Source of the DNA: Tritrichomonas musculus
Taxonomy: Eukaryota > Parabasalia > Tritrichomonadida > Tritrichomonadidae
Assembly: GCA_039105265.1 (NCBI GenBank)
Contig: JAPFFF010000008.1
Location: 1,612,001-1,676,000 of the forward strand
DNA: 64,000 bases
Direction of reading: 5' to 3'
The stretch's first letter is position 1. The number at the start of each line of letters is the position of its first letter. The notes below the pieces were generated by a model. It searched no databases. It worked only from the letters and a program-made list of their open reading frames with translations, and was not told where the DNA came from. Made by a program: the position numbers and the translations under genes. This document shows, in pieces, positions 28,787-39,536 of this stretch.

Positions 28787-30268
28787 CTAGCAAATGCAGC
28801 ATTTTGAATTATTTTCATTTTGATCTACTCTTTTTATCCACTTCGGAACAACTCCAATATAATTAAAAAAGTTTGTTTGCATTACATTAATCACATTACC
28901 ATCAGAAACAGATGACCAATCAAATTTAAAAGATTTATCATCAAAAGAGATTACATTTATTGTAGAAGGAATTCTAAAAACAGTAAGTGCCGAGCATCCC
29001 TTAAAAGCATCCTGTCCAATAAATGACAAATGATCGGGAAAAGTTATTTCAGATAAAGATTTACAATCTTCAAAAGCACGTGCTTCAATTTTCTCAACAG
29101 ATGGTGAGAATAACACTTCCATTAATGAAGAACAGCCTTTAAAAGTAGAAGCTTTTATCTCTGTTAATGAAGGAGGTAAAAGTATTGTTGTTAATGATGA
29201 ACATCCTTCAAATGCGCTATTACAAATAAATTTCAAATGCTTAGAAAACTTTACTTCTTTCAATGAAGAGCAGCCATTAAATGCATATGAAGAAACTTGT
29301 ATTAGTGAGGAAGGCAAAATCAATTTAGTTAATGAAGAACAGCCATTAAATGCACATTCGCCAATGTAGCCCAAACAATTTGGAAAACTCACTTCAATAA
29401 GTGAAGAACAACCTTCAAATGCATGTGCATTGATTGTTGTAACGAGTGATGGAATTTTTATCATTGTCAAAGATTTACAATTTAAAAAGGTATAAAAATA
29501 TATTGAAGTCATTTTGGAAGGAATTCTCATTTCTGTTAATGATTCACATCCATCGAAAGCATTATTACTGATGTATTCAGAATTTGGTGATATTTGTAAT
29601 TTTTTTAATGATTTGCAATCTTTAAATGCGCCTTCCAAAATTGTCTGAACAGATGGAAATGTAGCATCTGTTAATGATAAGCATAACTTAAATGTTTCAT
29701 AACAAATTTTAGAAATTGATGGAATTGAAATTTGCTGCAAAGAGCTGCATTCTGAAAAACATGAATCACCAATTTCGGTAACTGAAGAAGGAACATTTAT
29801 ACATTGCAATGAAGTGCAGGACATGAATGTAGACTTTCCAATGCTCGTTACAGATGAAGGTATTTCTATAGTTTTTAATGAACTGCAATTACAAAATGAG
29901 CCATCTTCAATCAATTTCAATGATGAATTTTCTTCAAATAGAACTCGTTCTAATGATGAACATTCATTAAATGCATATTCTCTAATTGTTTTTACCGATG
30001 ATGGAATTAAAATCTCCTTAAGAGAAGAGCAATTTTTGAATGACCTGTTTCCAATCAATTTGATAGATTGAGGCAGTTTAATTTGAGTCAATTTTGAGCA
30101 ATAAGCAAAAATTGTCTCATTCAAAACGTTGATTGGAAATGATTCCATTAAAAGATTTAAAATTACAGTGTTATCTTTTTTAGCAGCAAAATTTAATGAT
30201 ATTTTATAAAATGCATTAATAAGAAATGTAATTAAAAATAAGCATAAAAATTGAATTAAAATAAACAT
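28787..30268 (-). CDS. BspA-like leucine-rich repeat (LRR_5) protein
   Basis: 493 residues from ATG 30268. Residues about 1-20 are strongly hydrophobic (MFILIQFLCLFLITFLINAF), a possible signal anchor. Residues 25-55 (LNFAAKKDNTVILNLLMES) look like an ankyrin repeat half. From about 60 to 455 there are about 17 repeats of the 23-residue TpLRR/BspA type, e.g. AFNGCSSLTKLILPSSL and AFEGCSSLTTILLPPSL. Such proteins are hugely expanded in trichomonads, where some are surface proteins. The short tail (WIKRVDQNENNSKCCIC) is Cys-rich, so a membrane-anchored LRR receptor cannot be excluded. The gene starts only 14 bp after the upstream ankyrin gene stops; see the finding on a possible split gene. Confidence 0.85.
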   Translation of the reverse strand: MFILIQFLCLFLITFLINAFYKISLNFAAKKDNTVILNLLMESFPINVLNETIFAYCSKLTQIKLPQSIKLIGNRSFKNCSSLKEILIPSSVKTIREYAFNECSSLERVLFEENSSLKLIEDGSFCNCSSLKTIEIPSSVTSIGKSTFMSCTSLQCINVPSSVTEIGDSCFSECSSLQQISIPSISKICYETFKLCLSLTDATFPSVQTILEGAFKDCKSLKKLQISPNSEYISNNAFDGCESLTEMRIPSKMTSIYFYTFLNCKSLTMIKIPSLVTTINAHAFEGCSSLIEVSFPNCLGYIGECAFNGCSSLTKLILPSSLIQVSSYAFNGCSSLKEVKFSKHLKFICNSAFEGCSSLTTILLPPSLTEIKASTFKGCSSLMEVLFSPSVEKIEARAFEDCKSLSEITFPDHLSFIGQDAFKGCSALTVFRIPSTINVISFDDKSFKFDWSSVSDGNVINVMQTNFFNYIGVVPKWIKRVDQNENNSKCCIC

Positions 30269-30282
30269 GATTGAAATGTCAT

Positions 30283-31407
30283 TCAAAACAAGGAAAATAA
30301 AAACATCATAAAATTTTCACATTTATTTGAAATTGCTGTCAATGATTGGCCAAAACTTTTATTTGAATTAAAAATAAACTTAACAATGTCAACATAATCA
30401 TATTTACATGCCAAATTGAAAAATGAATGCGTATCTTTTATTTCATCCAAAAACTCAAAATTGTGAAATTGTAAAGCAAATGAAATTGAAGCATTTGAAA
30501 CATCTTTTTGAATAAAATTATTGAGAATATAATTGGCAACATTATTATGATGACATTTAACTGCTTCTTTAAAACAATCTTCGTATGATGAATCAATCGG
30601 CTTAACATGATATTGCTCGAGTAAATGAATCATTTCTGCATTATTTGAATGAATTGCATAAATCCACAAAGATGATGATAATTCCACTTTATTCATTCTC
30701 AAATAATTGAAAATTTGAATTGATCCAAAGAAAGTTGCATATTCAATCAAAGTAGGACTTGAATTCTTAAAAAATGGATTGGTCTCAAAAATTGAATGCT
30801 TTATTTTTCGTGTTCTCAAATTTATACATTTTTGATTCACATATGAAACAAATTCTTTAACATTATCATTACGTATGAGTGAACAGATATATGAATGATT
30901 CTCTCCAAGTTTGCATTTTTCATCAAAATTGTCAAAAATATTTGAATTAACCGCCAAAAGTTCTTGTTCAATTTCTTGACTCTGTTCGGTATCAATGACT
31001 GATTTAATTTCTGAGTAAAAATAATAACGATAGTTGTTGTTATGCTGTAAAAATGTACTTATTAATGATTTATCAAGAATTAAAATGTTATGCTTGATGA
31101 GTAATAATAGAATTCGTGGATTGTTTTTAAATATTTTGAATATTTCAAAATTTGAGAAAATTTCTTTGATTTGTATTGAGTAAAATAAAAAAATTTGCTC
31201 GAATTTGTCGAAAAATAAAGTATCTCTGTGATGATTTTTAGAAATTTTCGATATTAAACGTAGAAAAACAATAAATTGATTTCGATCTTCATGAATATGA
31301 AATTTCTCCAAATTTTCTATTAATTCTTTATGATCACCTTTATCAATATATTCGAGAATAGTCGCGTATATCTCTTTCTTTTGGCTGATTAAATCTCCGA
31401 ATTCCAT
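30283..31407 (-). CDS. Ankyrin/DUF3447-type protein
   Basis: 374 residues from ATG 31407. The N-terminal ~190 residues are the helical DUF3447-like region common in trichomonad ankyrin proteins (e.g. FLRLISKISKNHHRDTLFFD; RILLLLIKHNILILD). From about 205 there are degenerate ankyrin units: PTLIEYATFFGSIQIFNYLR, SLWIYAIHSNNAEMIHLLEQ, CFKEAVKCHHNNVANYILNN and FNLACKYDYVDIVKFIFN. The array is shorter than usual for the family and ends in FMMFLFSLF. The LRR frame follows at once in another phase, so this may be the N-terminal part of one Ank-LRR gene. Its function is presumably protein binding. Confidence 0.8.
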   Translation of the reverse strand: MEFGDLISQKKEIYATILEYIDKGDHKELIENLEKFHIHEDRNQFIVFLRLISKISKNHHRDTLFFDKFEQIFLFYSIQIKEIFSNFEIFKIFKNNPRILLLLIKHNILILDKSLISTFLQHNNNYRYYFYSEIKSVIDTEQSQEIEQELLAVNSNIFDNFDEKCKLGENHSYICSLIRNDNVKEFVSYVNQKCINLRTRKIKHSIFETNPFFKNSSPTLIEYATFFGSIQIFNYLRMNKVELSSSLWIYAIHSNNAEMIHLLEQYHVKPIDSSYEDCFKEAVKCHHNNVANYILNNFIQKDVSNASISFALQFHNFEFLDEIKDTHSFFNLACKYDYVDIVKFIFNSNKSFGQSLTAISNKCENFMMFLFSLF

Positions 31408-32006
31408 TAATTTTTATAAAAAAAATTTTGAAAAAACTGCTTTCCAAATTTCCGTCCATATCAAATTTCTGAGTATTTATTCAAAAAGTCAAAAATAAAA
31501 AAATAAAAATATTTTATCTTATCAATTAAAAATAAAACATTCAAAATGTTTGAGTTTTTTATTTTGAAAAATATTATATATATATATATTTCAAAAATAA
31601 ATATTACTCTTTTATTTTTTATAAATTAATTTAATAACATATATTTATTATTTTATAAATAATTATAATTAATACTTATCTATTTTTTAATAATATATTT
31701 AAATTTATTTTTAAAAAAATTTCAAAAGGAAATTTTGGTCATCCTATTGATTACAAAATTTAAATTGTTTTGAATTAAACCAAAAAGGCTGCTTCCATGC
31801 AGCATCACTGTTAGCAAATGATTTCTAGACCCGATTTTTTTAAATGAAGTGATGAGGCGCTTTTTTTATTTTTAACAAAAAAGGCGCCATTTTAAGCAGT
31901 TATAATCAAAATTAATAATATTTCTTAAAATGAATACAAATACCATTTAAATAATAATAAAAATATCATTTGAAAATGAAAAATAATAAGAAATTAACTA
32001 GAACGC
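31408..32006. other. Leader region of the ankyrin gene and A+T-rich DNA
   Basis: It contains a 32-bp sequence (31434-31465) repeated in inverse orientation at 52902-52933, a (TA)n stretch near 31,575, and G+C-richer small inverted repeats near 31,795-31,895 (GCTGCttccatGCAGC; GGCGCttttttt... with an imperfect partner). No gene. Confidence 0.5.
31434..31465 (-). repeat. 32-bp sequence shared with 52902-52933
   Basis: On the minus strand it reads TTTGATATGGACGG... and ends ...AAAGCAGTTT, 27 nt before the ankyrin ATG. The same 32 bases occur on the plus strand at 52902-52933. Given its place in the leader it may be part of a promoter block copied with ankyrin-family genes. Confidence 0.55.
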
Positions 32007-32033
32007 CACTTTTTGAGCGAAGCTCAAAAAGTG
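32007..32033. repeat. Perfect 12-bp hairpin with GAA triloop
   Basis: CACTTTTTGAGC-GAA-GCTCAAAAAGTG. Nearby at about 32,113-32,132 is a second palindrome, AAACTCTTCGAAGAGTTT. Confidence 0.75.
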
Positions 32034-32105
32034 TCTTTTACCTTAAAAATTGATTTTTTCTATTTTCCAAATCAAAAACATTTTTTTAATAAAGAAAATT
32101 CTTTT

Positions 32106-32990
32106 CATCTAAACTCTTCGAAGAGTTTATCCTCATTTATTCTTGCCAAACTTTGTCTAATCTCCTCTTACTCATTCAATATCATTTATTCTCTTGTTCT
32201 AATTTTTTCATTTAATCTTAATTATTCTCATCTATCTCTTCCAATCTTATTATTCTCACTAAATCTTACCTATTCCCTTCAGTCTCGTTTATACAATCGC
32301 ATCTCCTGTATTATCATCTTTTTCTTCTAATCTTTTTTATTCTCATCTTTCTCATTTAATCCAATCTATTCTCATTTATTCTTCTTTATTTTCATCTTTA
32401 TAATTTAATATTTCTTATTCTTATCTTTTTCAATTAGTCTTTTCTATTCTCTTCTATATCATCCAATTTTTCTTATTCTCATTTATCTTATTCAATCTTT
32501 CTTATTCTCATTCTCTTCTATCTTATCCAATCTCTCATATTCTCTTCTATCTCATTTGATCTTTCTTATTCTCTTCTATCTCATTTAATCTTTCTCATCC
32601 AATCTCATTTATCTTATCTAATCTCACTTATTCTCTTCTCTCTAAATTAATATTTCTCATCCAATATCACCTATTCTCTCCTATTTCATCTAATCTTTCT
32701 TATTCTCTTTCATCTTATCCAATCTCATCTATTCTCTTCTATTTCATCCAATCTTTCTTATTCTCATTTATCTTATTCAATCTTTCTTATTCTCATTCTC
32801 TTCTATCTTATCCAATCTCTCATATTCTCTTCTATCTCATTTGATCTTTCTTATTCTCTTCTATCTCATTTAATCTTTCTTATTCTCTTTTATCTTATCC
32901 AATATTTATTATTCTCATTCTTTTCTATCTTATCCGATCTCTCTTATTCTCTTCTTTTTGATCCAATTTCATCTATTCCCGTTTAATAAT
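32106..32990. repeat. CT-rich degenerate repeat tract
   Basis: Nearly 0.9 kb of pyrimidine-rich plus strand made of variants of TTCTTATTCTCATCTATCTTA and ATCCAATCTCTCATATTCTC. Two blocks of roughly 100 bp (near 32,460-32,580 and 32,745-32,860) are close copies of each other. No gene is supported; open frames here are composition artefacts. Confidence 0.7.
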
Positions 32991-33117
32991 AATATTATTA
33001 TTAATAAAAAAAAGATTTGAGTTAAAAAAAATTCTCTTTATTAAAAAAACCGATAACTGTAGCATTTTATCTTATCAAATCTTTCTTATTCATCACCAAT
33101 AAGTGTAGCATTCCGGT

Positions 33118-34405
33118 GATGAGTTGCTTTTATGCTGAGCTGTTTTTTGGCTAAGTTGATTCTTTGCTGAGTTGCTCCTTGGCTTAGTTGCTCCTTGGAT
33201 GAGTTGATTCTTGGCTGAGTTGTTTCTTGGCTGAGTTTTTCCTTGGCTAAATTGTTCCTTTGTTGAGTTGTTTCTTGGCTGAGTTGTTCCTTTGTTGAGT
33301 TGTTTTTTGGCTGAGTTGATACTTTGCTGAGTTGTTTCTTTGATGAGTTGCTCCTTGGGAAAGTTGTTCCTTTGCTAAGTTGTTCTTTGGCTGAGTGGCT
33401 CCTTAGCTGAGTTGTTTCTTAGCTGAGTTGTTTCTTGGCTAAGTTGTTTCTTGGCTGAGTTGTTCCTTTGCTAAGTTGTTTCTTGGCTGAGTTGCTCCTT
33501 GGGTAAGTTGTTTCTTGGCTGAGATGTTTCTTTGCTAAGTTGTTTTTTGGCTGAGTTGCTTCTTGGGTAAGTTGTTCCTTGGCTGAGTTGTTTCTTGGCT
33601 GAATTGTTCCTTGGCTGAGTTGTTTCTTGGCTGAATTGTTTCTTGGCTGAGTTTTTCCTTGGCTAAATTGTTCCTTTGTTGAGTTGTTTCTTGGCTGAGT
33701 TGTTCCTTTGTTGAGTTGTTTCTTGGCTGAGTTGCTCCTTGGCTGAGTTGTTTCTTGGCTGAGTTGTTTCTTGGCTGAATTGTTCCTTGGCTGAGTTGTT
33801 TCTTGGCTGAATTGTTCCTTGGCTGAGTTGATACTTTGCTGAGTTGCTCCTTGGGTAAGTTGTTTCTTGGGTAAGTTGTTTCTTGGCTAAGTTGTTTCTT
33901 AGCTGAGTTGTTTTTTGGCTGAGTTGCTCCTTGGGTAAGTTGTTTCTTGGCTGAGTTGATACTTTGCTGAGTGGCTCCTTGGCTGAGTTGTTTCTTAGCT
34001 GAGTTGTTTCTTGGCTAAGTTGTTTCTTGGCTGAGATGTTTCTTTGCTAAGTTGTTTTTTGGCTGAGTTGCTCCTTGGGAAAGTTGTTCCTTTGCTAAGT
34101 TGTTCTTTGGCTGAGTGGCTCCTTGGCTGAGTTGTTTCTTAGCTGAGTTGTTTCTTGGCTAAGTTGTTTCTTGGCTAAGTTGTTCCTTGGCTGAGTTGTT
34201 TCTTGGCTGAGTTGTTCCTTTGCTGAGTTGTTTCTTGGCTGAATTGTTCCTTGGCTGAATTGTTCCTTGGCTGAGTTGTTTCTTGGCTGAGTTGCTCCTT
34301 GGCTGAGTTGTTCCTTGGCTGAGTTGCTCCTTGGGTAAGTTATTCCTTGGCTGAATTGTTTCTTGGCTGAGTTGCTCCTTGGCTGAGTTGCTTATTGGCT
34401 GAGGA
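33118..34405. repeat. 1.3-kb minisatellite of 16-bp units
   Basis: About 80 tandem copies of TTGGCTGAGTTGTTTC and variants (CTGAGTTGCTCCTTGG, TAAGTTGTTTCTTGG), with higher-order blocks repeated. Because 16 is not a multiple of 3, each 48 bp cycles through all three frames, giving stray open stretches without meaning as genes. Confidence 0.85.
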
Positions 34406-34436
34406 CTGATTAAAAAATAATCTAATTGAATTAATA

Positions 34437-34437
34437 A

Positions 34438-34492
<55 letters not shown>

Positions 34493-34495
34493 ATA
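34437..34495. repeat. (AAAT)n microsatellite, left target-site copy
   Basis: About 14 AAAT units directly before the left end of the 17.6-kb element. The last 9 bp (34487-34495, AAATAAATA) equal the first 9 bp after the right end (52145-52153). Confidence 0.75.
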
Positions 34496-35391
34496 GGGAC
34501 CGATGTTTTTATACAGATTTTGCACGAAAACCAAATATCGCCTCAAAAAGTACACAAAAACTCGTTTTTGCACAAAAAAAAATATTTTTGCACAAAATTT
34601 GCACAAAATGTAAAGTATAGAAAAAGGTGAGAACGATTATAAACTTCATAAAAAGTTTGCTTGCTACTCCTTATTCTAAGATGATCCTTTTCCCCTTTAA
34701 AACTGAATTTTTTTTTGTTTTACTACGATTCATGGCTTGAGTAGGTGTAATTAATTATACTCATTCACTTTTTAAGCGTTTAAATAAAGTTTTTGAGGAT
34801 ATTGACAATATGTTTAAAAATTGTTTTTAATCATATATATATATAGAACCATGCATTATCCTATAGGTATATATCAGGCCCATTATATTTCCTCATAAAT
34901 TTTCAGATATTTATGTTTTTAAATCATGTAATTATTGTTTAGAATATTTTGAGAGAATAAAAAAAATTGAATACTTTAAATTGAATTATATAAAAATTAA
35001 TTATAAACGTATGATTATTGTTTTGTTGTCTTAATATCTTTAAAATTATTACATTAAACAGATGAGTTTAATAATTATTTATATATATTTCACTTGTTAA
35101 CGAGTATAAGAGATAGAAAAGGCTAAATACAAAAACATGTCATTTAAATTTAATATATCAAAGAACAGTTTTTAAAGTAAAAGGTTTGATAAAGTAAGAG
35201 GAAATATTTGTATTTAATATTATATTTAAAATCTTTATAAAATCTTTTTATAAAATTGATTATTAAATTCTTGATATTTTTTGTTTAAAAAACTGAACTT
35301 TACTTAAGAATTATGAATGATATATTGTCATACATATGAATTTTTATAATATTTATATCTTTTTCCTTTTAAATTATTGTTTGTTTAAATG
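34496..35391 (+). repeat. Left 896-bp terminal inverted repeat
   Basis: Reverse complement of 51249-52144 with few mismatches. It contains TTTGCACAAAA clusters near the outer end, an ATATATAT tract in the middle and ACAATAATTTAAAAGGAAAA (as its complement) at the inner end. Confidence 0.85.
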
Positions 35392-38324
35392 CTTCGAGGT
35401 TCTCAAACTCGATATCATAAAACATACCTTCGATGCGATATATTTTGCATTACAAGGTTTTTATTTTTTGGATATCCTTTTAGTTAAATTGCATATCTTT
35501 GAGATTTTATAACTTGATATCCCTTCAAACTTTATTTAGTAACCTGACAGAAAAATAGGTATATTTTCCATTACAAATAGACTAATTGATATTTCTTTAA
35601 ATCAAGAATATATTAATTTAAAGATATTCACCTCAATATCGCTGTTTTATATATATATATATATAATAAAAAAATCTGCTCAAACATACTAAATGCTAAC
35701 TTAAGGAAATAAAATGATTTCAACATTTATTATTAAGATATGAAGATATCATTATATTATTAATATATTTTTTTTTTCACTTTTTGAATAATTTTTATTT
35801 TGAGTTTTAAATTTTCACTTTTTTTTGAAAGCAAATTAAATATTGATATAAATAAAATTAATTTGAATAAATTCATTTATGTAGAAATATAATATTTAAA
35901 TAGAAACATATTGCTTTATATATATAATGAAACACTAAATTTAGAGTAATTAAAAAGCGATCAAAAATTGAATTCGCTTTTTCTATGCGCATAGAAAACT
36001 TTTGAAAAAAGATGAAGCTTACCTTTTTTAAAAATTGGTGTGTATCTTATATAATTATATATATAATTTAATATAATAATTATTATATCTAAAATTTATT
36101 TGATATTTATTTATATTATTGAGATAAAAATGATTTATTCCATATTAATCCAATTTGAATGCATATTCAAATAGTTTATTCTCTCAATTTTTTCTTATCA
36201 ATTTTAGGGTTTTTAATTTTGCATATTTTTCTTGATTGATTATTAATATTTTTCATATATTCCTGAACATTTAATTATTAATATAAATTTAAAAAACATT
36301 TAATCATATAATGTTAAAAACAAATTTATAAATAAGCTTGTTAGAATGTGGTAATAAATAGATTTATTAAATGTATATATATCTAATATATCGTTTTCAA
36401 ATGATTTGGTGTGTTGAATTTGTTACAATATTTTATTTAATAGCATCAGCAATTTTTTCAAAAAACTGATTATATCTTATTTATTTTGTATAAATATTAA
36501 ATTTTGGCTGTTTTATTCTTATTATAATAGTGGAATTTTTTAAATTATCATTTGATTCATCTTGAATTACTTGAAATTAAGAATATCCCACTTTCTTTGA
36601 TTGTCTTTATTCAAAATATAAAAGCAATATTTATATATTGTTTCTATTTTTTATTTGTAAATAAAATAAAATTTTAGATATATTAAATGCATAACGCATA
36701 AAAAAGAAAACAACAAGTTTAAATTGACCATTCAATTAGAACGGTAGAAACTAAACCGTTTATAATTTTTTTCAAAATTTTGATTTCGGAAAACGATTGA
36801 TTTTGAATATTTTATATTTATTGTTTGAATTTTTATTAAGCACAAGTATAATAAAAGTTTTGATCTATTAAATTTATTATAAATATTGTTTTAAATGAGA
36901 AATTTATGTTTTTAAAATCAGAATTGAAAACTTTACTTGATTTCCTCTCAATTTCAAATCCGTCTTTTCTCTCCAATTTCATAATAATTTTTTGAAATAT
37001 TGATAAAATCATCGTTATTATATATGCATTTTCTGATGGATAAATATCATTGAAATTGGTGTACTACATTTTTCGTAACAGAAATATGTTTTTCTTATTT
37101 AACTTACTTTTTTAGAAACATAAATTTCTAATGATGATTATCAATATTCATTAGGATATTTGATGTTTTGAGGCTTCATTTCATCAAATCATCAAAAAAT
37201 TACATATCTAATTTTATTTATAATAGATAAGTCCAACTTTATTAGACAAAAAAATCCAATTTATACCAACCAAAAAGCAAATATATGATATTTTTTATGA
37301 TATAAATGATTAATAAAATGCTTTTTATAGAAAAGTTTTAACAAAACTTTCCAAGGTTAAAAATTTGCATATTACGATCAGCATTTGAATTCAAAAGTCA
37401 TCTATTTTTTATAGTAATATCTTGTTTTCTGGCGCATTAAATATATCATAATCATTAGTTTAAATTTAGTATCTGTCATTAAATAAAATATATTATTTAT
37501 AACAATATTTATTAAAAATTTGATAGTCTCGACCTTTCTATTCAATTAGTTGTCCCTCATCTTTAAAAACAATAATTTAAAAGGAAAAGATATAAAATAT
37601 TATAATCATCTGTATGTATGACAATACATAATTCATGCTTGTTGAATCAATTTCGATTTTTCAAAGAAAACGTTAGAGATTTAAAAAATCTTCTTTAGAA
37701 GAGTTTTCTCATTAAATCTAAAAGCAATCTTATAATATAAACAAATATACATACATTGTTAATCTTTTATTCCATAAACTGGCTTTTTTTTATTTCTAAG
37801 ATATGCTTTTCGGTTTGACTTTTTTTGAAATCTCTTTTCATGATTTATAAATGAAGACTTAGAGTATTAATTGCATACAACATATTGCTTTATATATTTA
37901 ATAAAAAACAAGATTGAGAGTAATTAATTAGCGATCAAAAATTGAATTTACATAGAAAATTTTTCAAAAGCTAAAAAAAAAAAAAAAAAAAATAGATTTA
38001 TCTTGATATTGGAAATTTAATATTATTAATTTGTAAGTCAACATTAAAACAAGTTTTGATCTGATATTGAAATCTGTAGATTTAATTATCAGATTGGGTA
38101 ATGAAATGTTGAACTATTTTAATTACAATAATGGAGTCAAAAATGATAAAAAACAATTTATTTGTACAAAATTGCGGTATTTTTGTAAGATTTGAGTTTT
38201 TAATTTTAATTGAAATAATTAGCTAGACTTGCTTTCAATCTTGTTTGATAAACATATATATATTATACTATAAAGCAATTCGGTTTAAGTAGTTAATCCC
38301 TTAAATTTCCATTCATAAAAAAAT
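35392..38324. other. Left subterminal A+T-rich region with diverged repeat copies
   Basis: Non-coding. It holds a diverged copy of the element's internal repeat at about 35,880-36,000 (ACATATTGCTTTATATATA...GCGATCAAAAATTGAATT) and a close copy at 37,562-37,975. An A-run lies near 37,975-37,992. No gene seen. Confidence 0.6.
37562..37975 (+). repeat. ~400-bp element-internal repeat, single left copy
   Basis: Starts at AAAACAATAATTTAAAAGG and runs through GTATGACAATACATAATTC, CTTTTATTCCATAAACTGG and GCGATCAAAAATTGAATTTA. The same sequence in the same orientation is tandemly repeated at 50025-51048. Its first half is a diverged relative of the inner end of the terminal repeats. Confidence 0.75.
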
Positions 38325-39536
38325 TTATATTTTGTTATTAATTAATTGGTCAAAACGATCTACCAAAAGAATAATTAAATTAGAAAACTCAACATCAGAA
38401 TCTTGGTAATCCTTTAATATATTGTAAACATTTTCATTGAAAAAAAAAATGAAGTAATCATTATTTGATGAATTAATAATTGAAATTAAAGATCTGACAA
38501 TTGAAATATTAGACCAAAAAGAATTGTTATTTAAAAAAAAGAAAATTTTTTCTAGAAAAACATGTAAATTTTTGAAATTCTCTGGAAATTGTATATATTC
38601 GAAACCAAATTCAAAAAGTTCTACAGTTAATGGAAAAATTTCATTATAAAATTCATTATTCATATCAAAAAATTCAAAGGAATCAAATATAAATTGTGAA
38701 ATATTAGTATCGAAAAAAATATCTTTTATTTCTGAAATTAAAAAAATATTTTCGAAAAAATCTAAAATTAAAAGAAAAATTTCTTTTTTGGGTTCAATTG
38801 CAATTGAAATTTGATTATGTATTATATCATTATATAATTTTTTTAAAAAACTTATTAATGAAAGAAATTCATTTGAAAAATTGCGAAAATTTATATTTTG
38901 TGAACAATTATCGGCCATTTTATTTATGAAATTTAAAATTTGAATTTTTAGATTAAAATCTTCACTTTGTTGAAAAAGATTTATCGAATATTTGATAAAA
39001 GAAATATTCATAAGATAATTAATGAAATCATCAGAATATTCTGATATTATTCCAAGTAAAGAATAGAATAATTGAATATATAATGAAGGTAACTTATTAA
39101 CTTGATTTAAAATAATGGGAAAAAAGTTATTACTCCAAAAAAAAGGTAAATATAAATTGATAAAATCACCTGATATTAGAGAAAATTGTGTAAAAAATTG
39201 TAAAATTAATTGTATAATTGAATCTTCCTTCAATTCAACAAACAAATTTAAAATTTGGTAAACAAAGTTGTTTTTTTCTATTGATTGTATAAATAAAGCA
39301 TTAGATAAAATATGGTTTGAATATTTTTTAATAATTAAATTTAATGTAGCTAAATGTGCTTTGATTTCTGTATTTTTTTGTTTTTTTATAAATTGGGAGA
39401 TAATTTGTAAGTTTTTCTCCCAACATGTAAAAACATTTTCAATATTTGGAGTTTTTGTGACAGCTTTTAACTTATTGGACTCTGAAATGGATTCCTCTGA
39501 AATTTTATCAGTTTTGGAACACTTGTAAATCTCCAT
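38325..39536 (-). CDS. HEAT/ARM-like alpha-solenoid protein carried inside the giant element
   Basis: 403 residues from an ATG. After a polar start, almost the whole protein is paired amphipathic helices rich in Phe/Ile/Leu/Asn, e.g. LILQFFTQFSLISGDFINLY, LFYSLLGIISEYSDDFINYL and FLLILDFFENIFLISEIKDI, as in armadillo/HEAT solenoids common in trichomonads. No enzyme motif or membrane anchor is visible. The frame is intact, and A+T-rich codon use matches the surrounding DNA. It lies between the left subterminal repeats and the transposase region, so it may be a captured host gene or an element accessory gene. Protein-protein interaction is the only role that can be suggested. Confidence 0.65.
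   Translation of the reverse strand: MEIYKCSKTDKISEESISESNKLKAVTKTPNIENVFTCWEKNLQIISQFIKKQKNTEIKAHLATLNLIIKKYSNHILSNALFIQSIEKNNFVYQILNLFVELKEDSIIQLILQFFTQFSLISGDFINLYLPFFWSNNFFPIILNQVNKLPSLYIQLFYSLLGIISEYSDDFINYLMNISFIKYSINLFQQSEDFNLKIQILNFINKMADNCSQNINFRNFSNEFLSLISFLKKLYNDIIHNQISIAIEPKKEIFLLILDFFENIFLISEIKDIFFDTNISQFIFDSFEFFDMNNEFYNEIFPLTVELFEFGFEYIQFPENFKNLHVFLEKIFFFLNNNSFWSNISIVRSLISIINSSNNDYFIFFFNENVYNILKDYQDSDVEFSNLIILLVDRFDQLINNKI

Noticed and set aside
32013-32330. 105-residue plus-strand frame in the CT-rich tract
   Set aside because: It starts at a non-ATG codon inside a hairpin and reads Ser/Leu/Phe from pyrimidine-rich repeats.
34340-34606. 88-residue minus-strand frame across the AAAT tract
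   Set aside because: It consists of minisatellite translation (QLSQGATQ), an (FIYL)n repeat from AAAT units and transposon end sequence; a composition artefact.
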